From NCBI RefSeq assembly GCF_001663375.1, contig NZ_LCTF01000002.1, forward strand, positions 40,925 to 104,924: 64,000 nt of DNA, in the 5' to 3' direction. Below, one piece after another: positions 54,993 to 64,000 of the stretch; within the stretch, counting starts at the first letter, position 1, and each line of letters begins with the position of its first letter. Made by a program: the position numbers and the translations under genes. Origin of the DNA: Caldivirga sp. MU80. Its GTDB lineage: Archaea; Thermoproteota; Thermoprotei; Thermoproteales; Thermocladiaceae. Below the pieces are notes generated by a model. It was not told where the DNA came from, did no database searches, and worked only from the letters and a program-made list of their open reading frames with translations.

Positions 54993-55366
54993 TGCCAGCG
55001 ACGGTGGGTGAGGCCGCCCTGCTCTATGCCTCAATCTTCCTATTAAGGAATCCATTATGGATCTCGCTAACACTGGTGGTATTATGGATCCTAGGTGGCG
55101 TGGGTTACGTGGTGAATAGCGTATACTCAGCTGAGCTATTTCCAACACTACTCAGGGGTACGTCAAGTGGAGTTGCATTCTCAATGGGTAGGTTAGGCGG
55201 CTACGTAAGCACGTTAATACTGCCGATGCTTCTTCTTTCAATAAGGTTGGCTGGGGTCTTTGCGCTACTGGCGGTTTTAATGACCCCACTGGCCTTAACA
55301 TGCCCATTAATTGCGCCGCGCAGTGAGGGTAAGGGTATTGATGAGCTGGAGCGTGAGTACTATTGA
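54986..55366 (+). CDS. MFS sugar-type transporter, C-terminal part after frameshift
   Basis: This frame continues RRILLMPATVGEAALLYA directly from the first part, followed by four membrane segments and the sugar-porter motif VYSAELFPTLLRGTSSGVAF, which is the PETxxxRG-like element near 55135. With one base restored the protein would be about 400 residues, the normal length. Confidence 0.82.
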   Translation: MLMPATVGEAALLYASIFLLRNPLWISLTLVVLWILGGVGYVVNSVYSAELFPTLLRGTSSGVAFSMGRLGGYVSTLILPMLLLSIRLAGVFALLAVLMTPLALTCPLIAPRSEGKGIDELEREYY

Positions 55367-57321
55367 CTACCCTTAACGTACCTAAGCATGCTTCCCTGCT
55401 CCCTAAGCTTACTTACTATTGCCTTAACCCTATTTAACAGCAATGCCAGGTCCTTCTCATCATACTTCCTACACTCCTTCTCGTAAACCTCATCGTCAGG
55501 GTGCCTTTCGTTGCTTAGGGCCTCCTCAATAGTTCCCTTAGCCACGACCTCATAAACCCTAGCCTCAACCTTACCCTCAGTCTGCCTAACCACACGCCCA
55601 ACCCTCTGTATCATTTGCCTAGGTGAGCCGGTTCCAGAAACCACTATGGCCACGTCCGCATCAGGGACGTCGATTCCCTCATCCAGTACTGTGGTGGTTA
55701 CGAGGACCTTAATGTTGCCTAGTCTAAACCTCTCAAATATCTCATCCCTATTGCTGGTCTTGGACGTTATCAAAGCCACCTTAGCCCCAAGCTCCCTCTT
55801 AAGCTCCTCGTAAATCTCCTCAGCCTGCTCAATGTACTGGGTGAAGACTATGACCTTACTGCCCAGTGACTGCTCAAGCTTAGCCAGTTGAACAGCCACG
55901 GGTACCTTAGCCTTAGCCTGGGCTGCCGTGTTCCTGAGCATTATTGCGTTATCCTCCCCAATCGACCTATACTCCTTAAGCTCCTCCTCGCTAAGCTTCA
56001 CGTAAACCCTGAAGTGCCTAATGGGTACCACAAGGCCTGCATGGACCATATCCAGGTAGGTGACCTTATGCACAATGCCACCGCTGGTTAGGTAAATCAA
56101 CTCCTCGTTGCCATCCTTCCTGGTTGGTGTGGCTGATAGGGCTAGCCTGTAGGGTGCAGTTAACTTAAAGGCCACGTTCTTAAAGGTCTCTGCCGGTACG
56201 TGGTGGCACTCGTCGAATACGGCTAGGTCGAACCTATCCCTAATCTCGTCTATTTTCTTAACTGCCGAGTTGTATATGGCCACGGTAACATCCCTAACAT
56301 CATCAAAGCCCCCACCTAGCCTACCAGCCTCAACCCCAAGCATCCTTCTAATCCTCTCATACCACTGGTTCATCAACTCCTCGGTGACCACTAGGACTAT
56401 TGCGGGGGCCTTGACGGTGGCCATGGCCTTCAGGGCTATGTAAGTCTTCCCACCACCGGTGGGTATTACCACAGTCCCCCTGTAGCCATTCTTGACCCAG
56501 GCATCTAATGCATGCTTCTGGAAGTCGAGGAGGGTGACGTCATCCTTAGGGACCTTAATCTGCCTAGGCCTCCACTCAACTTCCTTAACCACGTAGCCCA
56601 GTTTCCTGAGCAGTGAGGCGATGGTCTGTTTCTCGAAGACTGGGAACCTAATTACCCACTTATCTCCCTCTCTGTAGACATCACCTCTACCTATGACTGG
56701 TATCTCGTACCTATTTATGTTGCCCTTCCTATCAACCGTGTTGTAGGGTACTCTAATTTCCCTAAGGCTACTCATAAGCCCCTTAGCGAGGAAGTTCAGG
56801 GTTACCTTACCATTCCCCAGTATGGCCAGTCTCCACTCAATGCGCCTCCCATAGGTCTCCTTCAGTGAATAGTCGCTTAGCAGTATCCTCCTAGCCTCCT
56901 CAGCGGCGGCTTCATCCTTAACCCCAAGTTTCTCAAGGGCGTTAGCTATGAGCTTACCCACGTACTCTTCGAAGGAATCAGCCTCAACGTAACCACCCTC
57001 CATTATTAACCTAACCACGCATGGTAGGTTAACCCTGTTCCCCATTGAGCATTGCCTAAACTCCTCGGGGACCTTTGGGACCTTGACCGAGGCCTTGAGT
57101 AGTGGTTGAATGAGGGTTTCATACTCCCTTGCGCTTAACCTGAGCAGTTCCCTTAACCTCTCAAGGTCACTTACCTTGCTTAGCCTGCCAACCCAGGTGG
57201 TGCTACCGCTATCCCACCTGAACCCCATCCTCTTCAACTCGTCCTTAACCTTAACCACCGTGCCCCAGCTCCACTGCCTCTTAATCAAAACGCCGTTGAC
57301 GTCTACCTTAAACTCCACCAC
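55360..57321 (-). CDS. superfamily II DNA helicase, XPB/SSL2-like
   Basis: The 653-residue protein shows helicase motifs in order: IPTGGGKTYIAL near 290 (motif I), DECHHVPAETF near 366 (II), LSATPTRKDG near 395 (III), VIVFTQYIEQAEEI near 492, and QMIQRVGRVVRQ near 585 (VI). An N-terminal region (MGFRWDSGSTTWVGRL) resembles a small DNA-binding module. Members act in repair or transcription-linked DNA opening. Transcribed alone toward the transporter. Confidence 0.85.
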   Translation of the reverse strand: MVEFKVDVNGVLIKRQWSWGTVVKVKDELKRMGFRWDSGSTTWVGRLSKVSDLERLRELLRLSAREYETLIQPLLKASVKVPKVPEEFRQCSMGNRVNLPCVVRLIMEGGYVEADSFEEYVGKLIANALEKLGVKDEAAAEEARRILLSDYSLKETYGRRIEWRLAILGNGKVTLNFLAKGLMSSLREIRVPYNTVDRKGNINRYEIPVIGRGDVYREGDKWVIRFPVFEKQTIASLLRKLGYVVKEVEWRPRQIKVPKDDVTLLDFQKHALDAWVKNGYRGTVVIPTGGGKTYIALKAMATVKAPAIVLVVTEELMNQWYERIRRMLGVEAGRLGGGFDDVRDVTVAIYNSAVKKIDEIRDRFDLAVFDECHHVPAETFKNVAFKLTAPYRLALSATPTRKDGNEELIYLTSGGIVHKVTYLDMVHAGLVVPIRHFRVYVKLSEEELKEYRSIGEDNAIMLRNTAAQAKAKVPVAVQLAKLEQSLGSKVIVFTQYIEQAEEIYEELKRELGAKVALITSKTSNRDEIFERFRLGNIKVLVTTTVLDEGIDVPDADVAIVVSGTGSPRQMIQRVGRVVRQTEGKVEARVYEVVAKGTIEEALSNERHPDDEVYEKECRKYDEKDLALLLNRVKAIVSKLREQGSMLRYVKGSQ

Positions 57322-57384
57322 TGGGTAACCATTGCCTAAGCCTAAGTTATAAACCTATGGCTAAACTCGCCCAGTATTAGTGCG

Positions 57385-58359
57385 CTATGCCTCGTAGGCC
57401 CTCCTCAACTCGTCCCAGGGTATCTTCCTGCCGCACTTGGGGCAGTACTCCCAGTCCTCGTTGAGCAGCGCACCGCAGTATGGGCACCTATACTCCCTCG
57501 GCTTCTCAACCTCTGCCTCGGTGCGTTTAACCTCCTCAACCTTAACCTGGGCTTCAAAGTACTTACTTACGTACTTCTCCCAAATCCCCCTCGGATCTCT
57601 GGCGTATATCCTAAGCCTACGGTACGGTATGGTGCTGGTTGGCTTCTTAAGCGTTATCTCAACGAACCTCCTCCTCTCATCCACGGTGACACTGTCCGCG
57701 TCAAGGGGTGCCTTTAGTACGTAGAGGTCGTCGAAAATGATGGCGTCCTTGTAGAAGGCAATACCCTTGGTGGGTATGTATGGTATGTTCTGCATCATTG
57801 ACGTGCTTTGGCTTAGGTAGGGTAAGCCTGTGTACTTAGCCACCACGTAGAACACGGCGAACCATATGCCGAACATTATTAGGTAGGTTATGAAGTACCT
57901 GAGGAACTCGAGCGTAGATTGGGCCATTGATGGGTAATTACCTAGGAGTATTGATATTGCGGCTGATATCCTGTTGAAGAGGGCTGAGTAAACCACTAGG
58001 ACTGCTATGAGCAAGGCTAGCATTATCCCCAGGTTCAGGAACATCTTCTTGCTTAGGGCTGAGTACTCCCTGGGTAGTTCATAGTCCCTCTCCATGGCCT
58101 TCCTAATATCCTCACCGGTTAACCTACTCAAAGCCTGCCTCCTCCTGTACTGCTCACTCTCACTCCTATTCTTGGAATAGGACTTATAGCCCATGAATAT
58201 GGATGCGCCGAATATGATTATGAAGTAGGCTATGAAGAGGCCTATGGATATCCAGTAATTCCTAATGACCTGGCCCCAGGCGAAGATGGCTGCGAAGGCA
58301 ACTGGGGTAACTACCCAAAGCAGGTACATCATTGGCTTTGACATTGTGGTGTATGACAT
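57385..58359 (-). CDS. membrane protein with C-terminal zinc ribbon
   Basis: The likely start is the ATG at 58359 (MSYTTMSK); the frame is open to 58404. Four to five membrane segments occupy the N-terminal half (VVTPVAFAAIFAWG, IGLFIAYFIIIFGASI, IMLALLIAVLVVYSA, FITYLIMFGIWFAVFYVV). A charged domain follows, then a zinc ribbon CPYCG-x10-CPKCG near the end. Such proteins are conserved in Thermoproteales with unknown function. Confidence 0.7.
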   Translation of the reverse strand: MSYTTMSKPMMYLLWVVTPVAFAAIFAWGQVIRNYWISIGLFIAYFIIIFGASIFMGYKSYSKNRSESEQYRRRQALSRLTGEDIRKAMERDYELPREYSALSKKMFLNLGIMLALLIAVLVVYSALFNRISAAISILLGNYPSMAQSTLEFLRYFITYLIMFGIWFAVFYVVAKYTGLPYLSQSTSMMQNIPYIPTKGIAFYKDAIIFDDLYVLKAPLDADSVTVDERRRFVEITLKKPTSTIPYRRLRIYARDPRGIWEKYVSKYFEAQVKVEEVKRTEAEVEKPREYRCPYCGALLNEDWEYCPKCGRKIPWDELRRAYEA

Positions 58360-58408
58360 GGTTAAGCATCTATATGGTTCGCCTCGTTTTAAACTTTTCC
58401 ACAAATTA

Positions 58409-58834
58409 TTAATCCCTTAAGCCAGGTGTTAACCTAACCACAACCCTGTGCAGCGCCTTAACCTCATCCGGAAAGTCGCTTAGGCTTACTCCACCATTCT
58501 CAACGGCTTCATTAACCCATGGGCAATCCTTCGAAACAACCACCTCCCCAGTCCTTGGGTTGTAGAGCAGTGGGTACATTTTACAAGCCAGCGGCTTAAC
58601 CGGGTGTATCGTGCATAGTTTACTTTCCCTATCGTAAAATGGGCAATAACCCAATATAACCCACCTATACATTGTGACCCCATTAACCTTAACTTCCTTG
58701 AACGTTAACTCAACTCCCCTCTCCCTGGCAAGTCTCCTAAGTCTCCTAGCCTCATCGCTGAATACGAGTGGACCCTGCTCCTCACGCTCAAAGAAGCAGC
58801 AGTTGTCGCAGTGGAGACATGTGAATTTAGCCAC
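58409..58834 (-). CDS. YkgJ-like zinc/iron-chelating cysteine cluster protein
   Basis: The GTG at 58834 gives VAKFTCLHCDNCC, fitting the family start with C-x2-C-x2-CC; the frame extends to 58927 with residues unlike the family. Further cysteines are in LGYCPFYDRESKLCTIH and PLACKMYPL, and in SKDCPW. The product of about 141 residues probably binds zinc or an iron-sulfur cluster. Function unknown. Confidence 0.75.
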   Translation of the reverse strand: MAKFTCLHCDNCCFFEREEQGPLVFSDEARRLRRLARERGVELTFKEVKVNGVTMYRWVILGYCPFYDRESKLCTIHPVKPLACKMYPLLYNPRTGEVVVSKDCPWVNEAVENGGVSLSDFPDEVKALHRVVVRLTPGLRD

Positions 58835-58945
58835 AAGTACCCCTAAGCAGGCCCTTAATAAGCAGTTTAGGCCCATTGAGATAGGAGAGGTATTTCTAGG
58901 GATTTGCGAGAAGAATTTTAATAACACCTAAGTTAACTGAACTAG

Positions 58946-60448
58946 GTGGTGAAGGATTTGTTAACCATTAGTAAGGATAGGTACATAGGGGCCGTGGACC
59001 TACCCATAAGGATATTCAATACGGCCACTAAAACCGTTGAGCAGTTCAGGTTGATGAAGGCTGGGGTGGCTAGGGGCTATGTATGCGGCCTAACACCGTA
59101 TGATGAGGCCCACGTTGGTCATGCAAGGGTGGCTGTGTTCTTCGACCTATTTAGGAGGTACCTAGAGTACCTTGGGGTCAACGTTAGGCTTGTCACCAAC
59201 TTCACAGACATTGATGATAAGATCATTGAGGTTGCTAGGAGGGAGTACGGTAATGACTTGGTTAGCCGCTGGTATGAGGTGCCGTCGAGGTACATTAAGA
59301 AGTACCTGGACTACATGGATGCGTTGTACGTGAAGAGGGCCTACGCATACCCCAAGGTGACCGAGAACGTGCAGGACATGGTCAAGTGGATTGATGAACT
59401 TGTTAAAAGGGGTGACGCCTACGTTGTGGATGGGTCTGTCTACTTCGACATAACTAAGGTGCCCAACTACGGCGAATTCTCAGGACAAAAGATAGATGAG
59501 TTAATGGCCGGGGCCAGGGTTGAGCCGGAACCCGGTAAGAGGAATCCACTGGATTTCGCCCTATGGAAGTCCTGGAAGCCGGGTGAACCCTGGTGGGATA
59601 GCCCATGGGGGCCTGGTAGACCTGGTTGGCACCTGGAGTGCGTGGTGATGTCATCCAAATACCTCGGCGTACCCTTCGACTTCCATGGAGGAGGCCAGGA
59701 CTTAGTATTCCCACACCACGAGAATGAGGTAGCCATAGCCAAGGTTTACTATGGGCTTAGGTTATTCGCCAGGTACTGGATACACGTGGGGTTGGTTAAT
59801 GTTAAAGGTGAGAAGATGAGTAAGTCGCTAGGTAACATAATACCTATAGGGGATGTGCTTAATAAATATGACCCAGAGGCCATTAGGCTCTACTTCCTCA
59901 ACACCCACTACAGAAAACCCATTGACTTCAACTTCAGCAGCATTGAGGCCATGGAAAACGTGCTCAGGGGTATTTACGCAAGCCATGACTACCTACTCCA
60001 ACTCATGGATGAGGCCCCGGAGAGGGGTTCAGGTGATGATGAGGTTGTTAATGAGGCCTTCAGGTTCATGGTTAACTTCGAGAATGCACTGAATGACGAC
60101 TTAAACACCCCAGCCGCAATATCGGAGTTGGTTAACCTAAGCAACTACATAAACTCCAGGGTCGTTTACCAACCTGAGAGGGTTTCAAAGTACTCAATAT
60201 CACAGTTGCTGAACGTGCTATCCTACATGGGGCAGGTCCTCGGGGTTCTTAACAAGGTCACGGTTAACCCAACGTTGGTGAGCATAATAAACACCATAAT
60301 CAGGGTTAGGCAGAGTTTGAGGGAGAGGAAACTTTACGACGCCGCTGACTTAATCAGGGATGAATTGGGTAAGTTGGGTATTGTGCTGGGTGATTACGGT
60401 GGCAGGACGTATTGGTTCGTAGATAGGAGGAGGATTAAACTACCTTAA
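58946..60448 (+). CDS. cysS: cysteinyl-tRNA synthetase
   Basis: The 500 residues are a class I synthetase with HVGH in VCGLTPYDEAHVGHARV near 55, the metal-binding Cys and His in GWHLECVVMS and HHENEVAIA near 230-260, and KMSKSLGN near 291. It charges tRNA-Cys. The frame begins with GTG or ATG near 58946, just after a divergent short spacer. The end touches the convergent small gene. Confidence 0.95.
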   Translation: MVKDLLTISKDRYIGAVDLPIRIFNTATKTVEQFRLMKAGVARGYVCGLTPYDEAHVGHARVAVFFDLFRRYLEYLGVNVRLVTNFTDIDDKIIEVARREYGNDLVSRWYEVPSRYIKKYLDYMDALYVKRAYAYPKVTENVQDMVKWIDELVKRGDAYVVDGSVYFDITKVPNYGEFSGQKIDELMAGARVEPEPGKRNPLDFALWKSWKPGEPWWDSPWGPGRPGWHLECVVMSSKYLGVPFDFHGGGQDLVFPHHENEVAIAKVYYGLRLFARYWIHVGLVNVKGEKMSKSLGNIIPIGDVLNKYDPEAIRLYFLNTHYRKPIDFNFSSIEAMENVLRGIYASHDYLLQLMDEAPERGSGDDEVVNEAFRFMVNFENALNDDLNTPAAISELVNLSNYINSRVVYQPERVSKYSISQLLNVLSYMGQVLGVLNKVTVNPTLVSIINTIIRVRQSLRERKLYDAADLIRDELGKLGIVLGDYGGRTYWFVDRRRIKLP

Positions 60449-60702
60449 CCACCCTGAACCCTCTCAAAGACCAGTAGGTCATCTGAGAATTTCACAACAC
60501 CTCTCCTCTGAAGCTCCCAAAGCACGTCAACAACCATGGGCCTCAACCTGGCCTCATCATCCTCACTCAACTTAACCCCCCTACCATACTCCTCCATAAC
60601 CTTATTAACGAATTCAATGGTCCTAACCTTATCCCCAGGTTTAAGTCTACTCAACTCCTCACCCACAATCCTACTAATGGTCTCAAACTCACCGCTGGAC
60701 AC
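60445..60702 (-). CDS. small conserved hypothetical protein
   Basis: The 85-residue protein has no known motif. It is charged, with predicted helices and a last part LWELQRRGVVKFSDDLLVFE that resembles a winged-helix wing. It converges on cysS with a four-base overlap and diverges from the MTHFR-like gene. Good codon use supports it as real. Confidence 0.6.
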   Translation of the reverse strand: MSSGEFETISRIVGEELSRLKPGDKVRTIEFVNKVMEEYGRGVKLSEDDEARLRPMVVDVLWELQRRGVVKFSDDLLVFERVQGG

Positions 60703-60801
60703 GACCCTGAGGGGGATTGCTGCTTAATAATCCATTCTGCATTAGGAACCTAGAGGCCGTAGGTGGGAAGCAATTTAAATTGGTATTACTAGAAGTGGTT
60801 T

Positions 60802-61479
60802 GTGCATTACTACGCTGAGGTGCATCCAAGGGTTAGTGGGAATTTAAGCCTAGTGAGGAGCCTTGAGGGTTACGACGGCTTCAACATACCAGACTCACCT
60901 TTCGGAAACCCCGCGCCATTGCCATTGGTGGCCGCATGCCTAATCAGGAGGGTTTACGATGAGAAGAGGATTATAGTCAACCAGAGGCTACTTGACATAA
61001 ATGAACTTCACCTGATCTCAATAGCCCAGGGTGCCCTCCTGATTAGCGCTGACGTAGCCTTAACCAGGGGTGATAAGCCGAGGGTTGGTAGGGATGTAGG
61101 TTACCTAGCCTCCGAGGAGGCCCTGGGGCTTCTGAGGAGGAGTGTGAGGGGTATTAGGGTTGGGTTAATGCTGAGCATGAGGTATGGTAGGGGACTCATT
61201 GAGGAGAGGATGAGGGTTGGAGCTGATTTTTACCTAGTCCTAAGGTTAAGTAGGCCGGATGAGTTAAAGGGTCTTGAGGTAGGTAAGCTAATACCCTACA
61301 TCATAGTTGAGACTAAGAACAACGTGGACATCATCAGGAAGATTAATCAACCCCACTTCAAGGAGGATGAATTGAAGGGCCTATTCACCGAGTTGAGGGA
61401 TCTTGGCGTTGAGGGTGTTTTATTATCAACACCGGGGGATCATAAGGCCTTAATTGGGTTAACCAGGTACTTCGTTTAA
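60802..61479 (+). CDS. methylenetetrahydrofolate reductase-like protein
   Basis: The 225-residue protein follows the MetF TIM-barrel pattern in short form: EVHPRVSGNLSLVRSLEGYD near the N-terminus, FNIPDSPFGNPAPLPLVAA near 35, NQRLLDINELHLISIAQGAL near 65, and SADVALTRGDKPRVG near 85. It could use a folate or pterin C1 carrier; an archaeal MetF-like enzyme without the usual FAD loop is likely. The GTG start has TATA-like CAATTTAAATTGG about 25 bases upstream. Confidence 0.65.
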   Translation: MHYYAEVHPRVSGNLSLVRSLEGYDGFNIPDSPFGNPAPLPLVAACLIRRVYDEKRIIVNQRLLDINELHLISIAQGALLISADVALTRGDKPRVGRDVGYLASEEALGLLRRSVRGIRVGLMLSMRYGRGLIEERMRVGADFYLVLRLSRPDELKGLEVGKLIPYIIVETKNNVDIIRKINQPHFKEDELKGLFTELRDLGVEGVLLSTPGDHKALIGLTRYFV

Positions 61480-61481
61480 CT

Positions 61482-61976
61482 TCACCTAATGGGCATGTTC
61501 CTATCCCTCCACGTGGCCACATTCTCAAGCACAATCATGGTCTCCGACTTAACGACATCTGGGTGGGTTGGCAGGTACTTTATTAGGAAGTTTGAGAGTT
61601 GCCTAAGGTCTCTGGCCCAAACCTTAAGTACAATGTCGTATTGCCCAGTCACCACCTGCGCCTCCTCAACCCACGGGAGGTCCCTCTCATTATCTGAATC
61701 GTATATTATCCTCTCGGCCAGGGCAACTTGACTAGGCTTAGTAGCGCCAGGTACCCTCCTAACGGTTAGTAGGACGTATGCCTGTATGTTGTAACCCATT
61801 TGGGCTGGGTCTATGATAGCCTTGTAGCCCAGTATGGCTTTACTCGACTCAAGCCTAGCCAGCCTACTCATTATCGTTGTCCTAGGCTTATTAAGCACCT
61901 CTGCCAGCCTTGAGACAGTAATTCTCCCATTCCTCTGTAGGTAATCCAGTATTCTGGCATCCAACTCATCCATCAT
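61482..61976 (-). CDS. Lrp/AsnC-family transcription regulator
   Basis: The 164-residue regulator has an N-terminal helix-turn-helix (DELDARILDYLQRNGRITVSR, broken here as two runs, then LAEVLNKPRTTIMSRLARLE) and a C-terminal RAM domain (VTGQYDIVLKVWARDLRQLSNF). Effector and targets are unknown; amino-acid metabolism is usual. It converges on the MTHFR-like gene. Confidence 0.9.
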   Translation of the reverse strand: MMDELDARILDYLQRNGRITVSRLAEVLNKPRTTIMSRLARLESSKAILGYKAIIDPAQMGYNIQAYVLLTVRRVPGATKPSQVALAERIIYDSDNERDLPWVEEAQVVTGQYDIVLKVWARDLRQLSNFLIKYLPTHPDVVKSETMIVLENVATWRDRNMPIR

Positions 61977-62015
61977 TAGCTAGCCTAGGTTGGGAGATTA
62001 ATTAACGTTATTGCT

Positions 62016-63158
62016 TCACATAGACGACCAGTGGTCATCCTGTCCCTCAACCTTAGCCGAACCGCGTATGAACTGGATGGGATTCTTGACACCGCAACCT
62101 AGGTTTGTTGGGCATAGGCCTAGACTATTCAATTCCTGGCATGAAGGTGGTATGTAGAACTTCTTACCACCCCTAAGCCCAGCCAGGTGCTCCACCTGGT
62201 ACCTGGCTATCTTCTCGTTATAATCAGCGGCATGCTTGAAGGGTTCAAGGGCTTCCTCAACGCACTCCTCCCTCTCCTTACCCTCGGCTACGCATTTATG
62301 AAGGAGGTAGGTGGCTAGGGTGAACCTGGCCATGTGGCTTGGGTTACCACCAGCCTTAAGCTCGTTTAGGACAGCGGTCACGCAGGGTGGGTCACCCCTC
62401 GGCGCCACCCTAACGCTTGGCCTGTGCCTAACCTGGGGTGACGCCCCCTCAATGGCCTTTAACCTATCCCTAACCGAGTTTATGAGCGGGGTGAATAGGT
62501 CTATGTTAGCATTAAACCTATTAATCATGGCCATTACCCTGTTTTCAACGGCCTCCTCAAGCACCCTGTAGGCATCGTGTTGAGTTAGCAGCACGTACCC
62601 GTGTATAATTGGCCTAGTGCCCAACACCCAATTTGGGTCATTCCTGGGGCTGTTCCTTAGGTAATCCCAAATGGGCATTGCGTAGAGGAAGGGCTTAAGC
62701 ATCAGCACCTGACCCTGAACACCCCCAACCCTCCTAGCCACCGTTGAGGCTAATTCACCGACGCCTATTACCCTCAACCCAAGTTCATTGAACAGACCCT
62801 TAATGCACTCAAGACTCACCCCACTGACCCTGCTAATGGACTCCACACCCCTTGAAAATACCTTACTCTCTGAGTCGGCTATCCTCCTCCAAACCCTCCT
62901 ATCCATTGACGCGGCCAGCGCATAGGCAATGTACCTAACCATGGGTGCATCCTCAGCGTTGAGGCTGAGTTTAGCCCCCTCCCCCTCCTTAATGAGGGTG
63001 TTAAGCATGTTTAATGCCCCCTCAACAATCCCCCTAAACCCCTCACCAGCTAGGTCACTGACCTTAACATTAGCCTTCTCAATAATCCTCCTGCCAATAC
63101 CGGTAAAGGGGTATTGCCCAATCAACCTAACCAGCTCACCACATTGGGCTACGCTCAC
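62016..63158 (-). CDS. priL: DNA primase large subunit PriL
   Basis: PriL stabilises and regulates the catalytic PriS of archaeal primase. The 380-residue product ends in the 4Fe-4S domain with four Cys: one in GDPPCV near 278, LHKCVAEG near 307, PPSCQELN near 353 and LGLCPTNLGCGVKN near 362. ARYQVEHLAGLRG and IQFIRG match the family C-terminus. No priS gene lies next to it. Confidence 0.88.
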   Translation of the reverse strand: MSVAQCGELVRLIGQYPFTGIGRRIIEKANVKVSDLAGEGFRGIVEGALNMLNTLIKEGEGAKLSLNAEDAPMVRYIAYALAASMDRRVWRRIADSESKVFSRGVESISRVSGVSLECIKGLFNELGLRVIGVGELASTVARRVGGVQGQVLMLKPFLYAMPIWDYLRNSPRNDPNWVLGTRPIIHGYVLLTQHDAYRVLEEAVENRVMAMINRFNANIDLFTPLINSVRDRLKAIEGASPQVRHRPSVRVAPRGDPPCVTAVLNELKAGGNPSHMARFTLATYLLHKCVAEGKEREECVEEALEPFKHAADYNEKIARYQVEHLAGLRGGKKFYIPPSCQELNSLGLCPTNLGCGVKNPIQFIRGSAKVEGQDDHWSSM

Positions 63159-63181
63159 TAAGCTGGAGGAGCAGAATCCCT

Positions 63182-63478
63182 TTAATAGCTAAGTGATAAT
63201 TAACTTAAAGTATTACCCAACTCACCCATTGAAGGCTCCATGTCAGTGAAGGTAATAGACCAGTTGGTTAATCATAATCTACGCCATTAAAGGATATCTC
63301 AATGCACATAATGGCTAGCTAACATTTTAAGGTAAAGGCATAGTTAAGTAGAGCTGAACTAGCCAGGGAGGGTAAAACCTCTAACGCCTTATTAAGTAAC
63401 CCAACCCAGCTAATAAGGTTGTTTCCCTGGGCAACTGCAATAAAACCTTATAAATTAAGTGGAGGACACATTTCCTCA
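63182..63478. other. intergenic spacer with promoter for the last gene
   Basis: About 300 bases without a gene. TATA-like CCTTATAAATT at about 63447-63456 lies about 25-30 bases before the ATG at 63479. Nothing else is recognised. Confidence 0.45.
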
Positions 63479-64000
63479 ATGAGGAGAACTATCCTCATTA
63501 TCGCCATAATCGTAATTGCAGTAATAGCAGTCACATTTGCAGTAATGTACTTAGTAACTCCGAAGCCCAATGTGGTAATCATGGCTAAACCATACAGCGA
63601 ATTTAAAATATGCATTAGAACCCCATCTGGTCTAACAACAATAGTAGTGTCTCCACGCGCTATACTTGAGAAAGGATCGTTAACCGGCGACGTTAAAGTT
63701 AGTTACTCTTGGCGTACATACTATGTAAAGACCTTATTACCTAATGGCACGGTTATCACAATCATGGTTAAACTACAATTGGTTAAGCTCCAGGTCGACG
63801 GCTCCAATACCTATGTGCCACCAGGCTTCTTACTGCCGCTCAATGCTAGTATTTCCTCTGATAATATACTTAATACTCCCTGCCTTGGTTATGATGTAAA
63901 CTGGGTTACTGGTGTTTATCTTGGGAATAATCATTATTACAACATTACCGTAATTAAGGGCGTGGATGTCCTGGTTCAAACCGTGAATTTAATCCGGTTG
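63479..64000 (+). CDS. membrane-anchored extracytoplasmic hypothetical protein (partial)
   Basis: An open frame from ATG at 63479 runs past the window end (174 codons seen). The N-terminus RRTILIIAIIVIAVIAVTFA is a membrane anchor or signal, followed by a Ser/Thr- and Asn-rich beta-type region facing outside (for example NNHYYNITVIKG). Family not recognised. Missed by frames requiring a stop. Confidence 0.7.
   Translation, partial: MRRTILIIAIIVIAVIAVTFAVMYLVTPKPNVVIMAKPYSEFKICIRTPSGLTTIVVSPRAILEKGSLTGDVKVSYSWRTYYVKTLLPNGTVITIMVKLQLVKLQVDGSNTYVPPGFLLPLNASISSDNILNTPCLGYDVNWVTGVYLGNNHYYNITVIKGVDVLVQTVNLIRL

Noticed and set aside
1..64000. Search for tRNA genes by T-loop pattern
   Set aside because: No convincing cloverleaf or GGTTCGAATCC-type T-loop was found by eye; intron-containing archaeal tRNAs could be missed without a covariance search.

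Overview
The window looks like a chromosomal segment of a thermophilic crenarchaeote of the Thermoproteales, closest in style to Caldivirga or Vulcanisaeta. This placement is an inference. It rests on TATA boxes about 25 bases before start codons with little or no leader, many GTG and TTG starts, a PaREP1-family gene, an archaeal primase large subunit, an MRP/MinD-type HypB, and a formate-dependent PurT with archaeal PurS/PurQ/PurL. No tRNA, rRNA or CRISPR array was recognised.

Bases 1 to 3.8 kb are gene-poor. They hold two retropepsin-like small genes, ends of IS605/TnpB-type elements, and decayed genes including a b-type cytochrome. Bases 3.8 to 26.4 kb form a hydrogen and nickel island: hypD, hypC, hypF (frameshifted) and hypE; on the minus strand hdrC, two hdrA-like genes, mvhD, the [NiFe] small and large subunits and a maturation protease; a divergent HdrB-like gene; nikR; a degenerate acyl-CoA synthetase homologue; hypA with an MRP-type hypB; a NikMNQO (CbiMNQO-like) nickel ABC importer with a DUF364 gene; and a NiCoT nickel permease. 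Together these import nickel, sense it, build the active site, and supply an MvhADG/HdrABC-like complex that could bifurcate electrons in a non-methanogen.

Bases 26.4 to 30.9 kb are a graveyard: a thiolase tail, a collapsed molybdopterin oxidoreductase and a broken hypothetical gene, beside an intact MFS transporter, a PaREP1 gene and a second retropepsin-like paralogue. Bases 30.9 to 42.8 kb carry a nearly complete purine pathway in divergent operons (purT, purQ, purS, purD, purC, purM, a second PurF-like gene, purF, purL, purE, purK). A CobT-like gene follows.

Bases 44.0 to 47.9 kb hold nucleotidyltransferase and AAA/STAND ATPase genes, several broken. Each has its own palindrome close to the start codon. 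One ATPase is interrupted by a 143-bp non-autonomous element related to the TnpB element at 49.9 to 51.5 kb. The rest is housekeeping and metabolism: a short-chain dehydrogenase, a cupin, a radical SAM protein, an MmgE/PrpD protein, a frameshifted MFS transporter, an SF2 helicase, a zinc-ribbon membrane protein, a YkgJ-like protein, cysS, an MTHFR-like protein, an Lrp/AsnC regulator, priL, and the start of a membrane-anchored protein cut by the window end.
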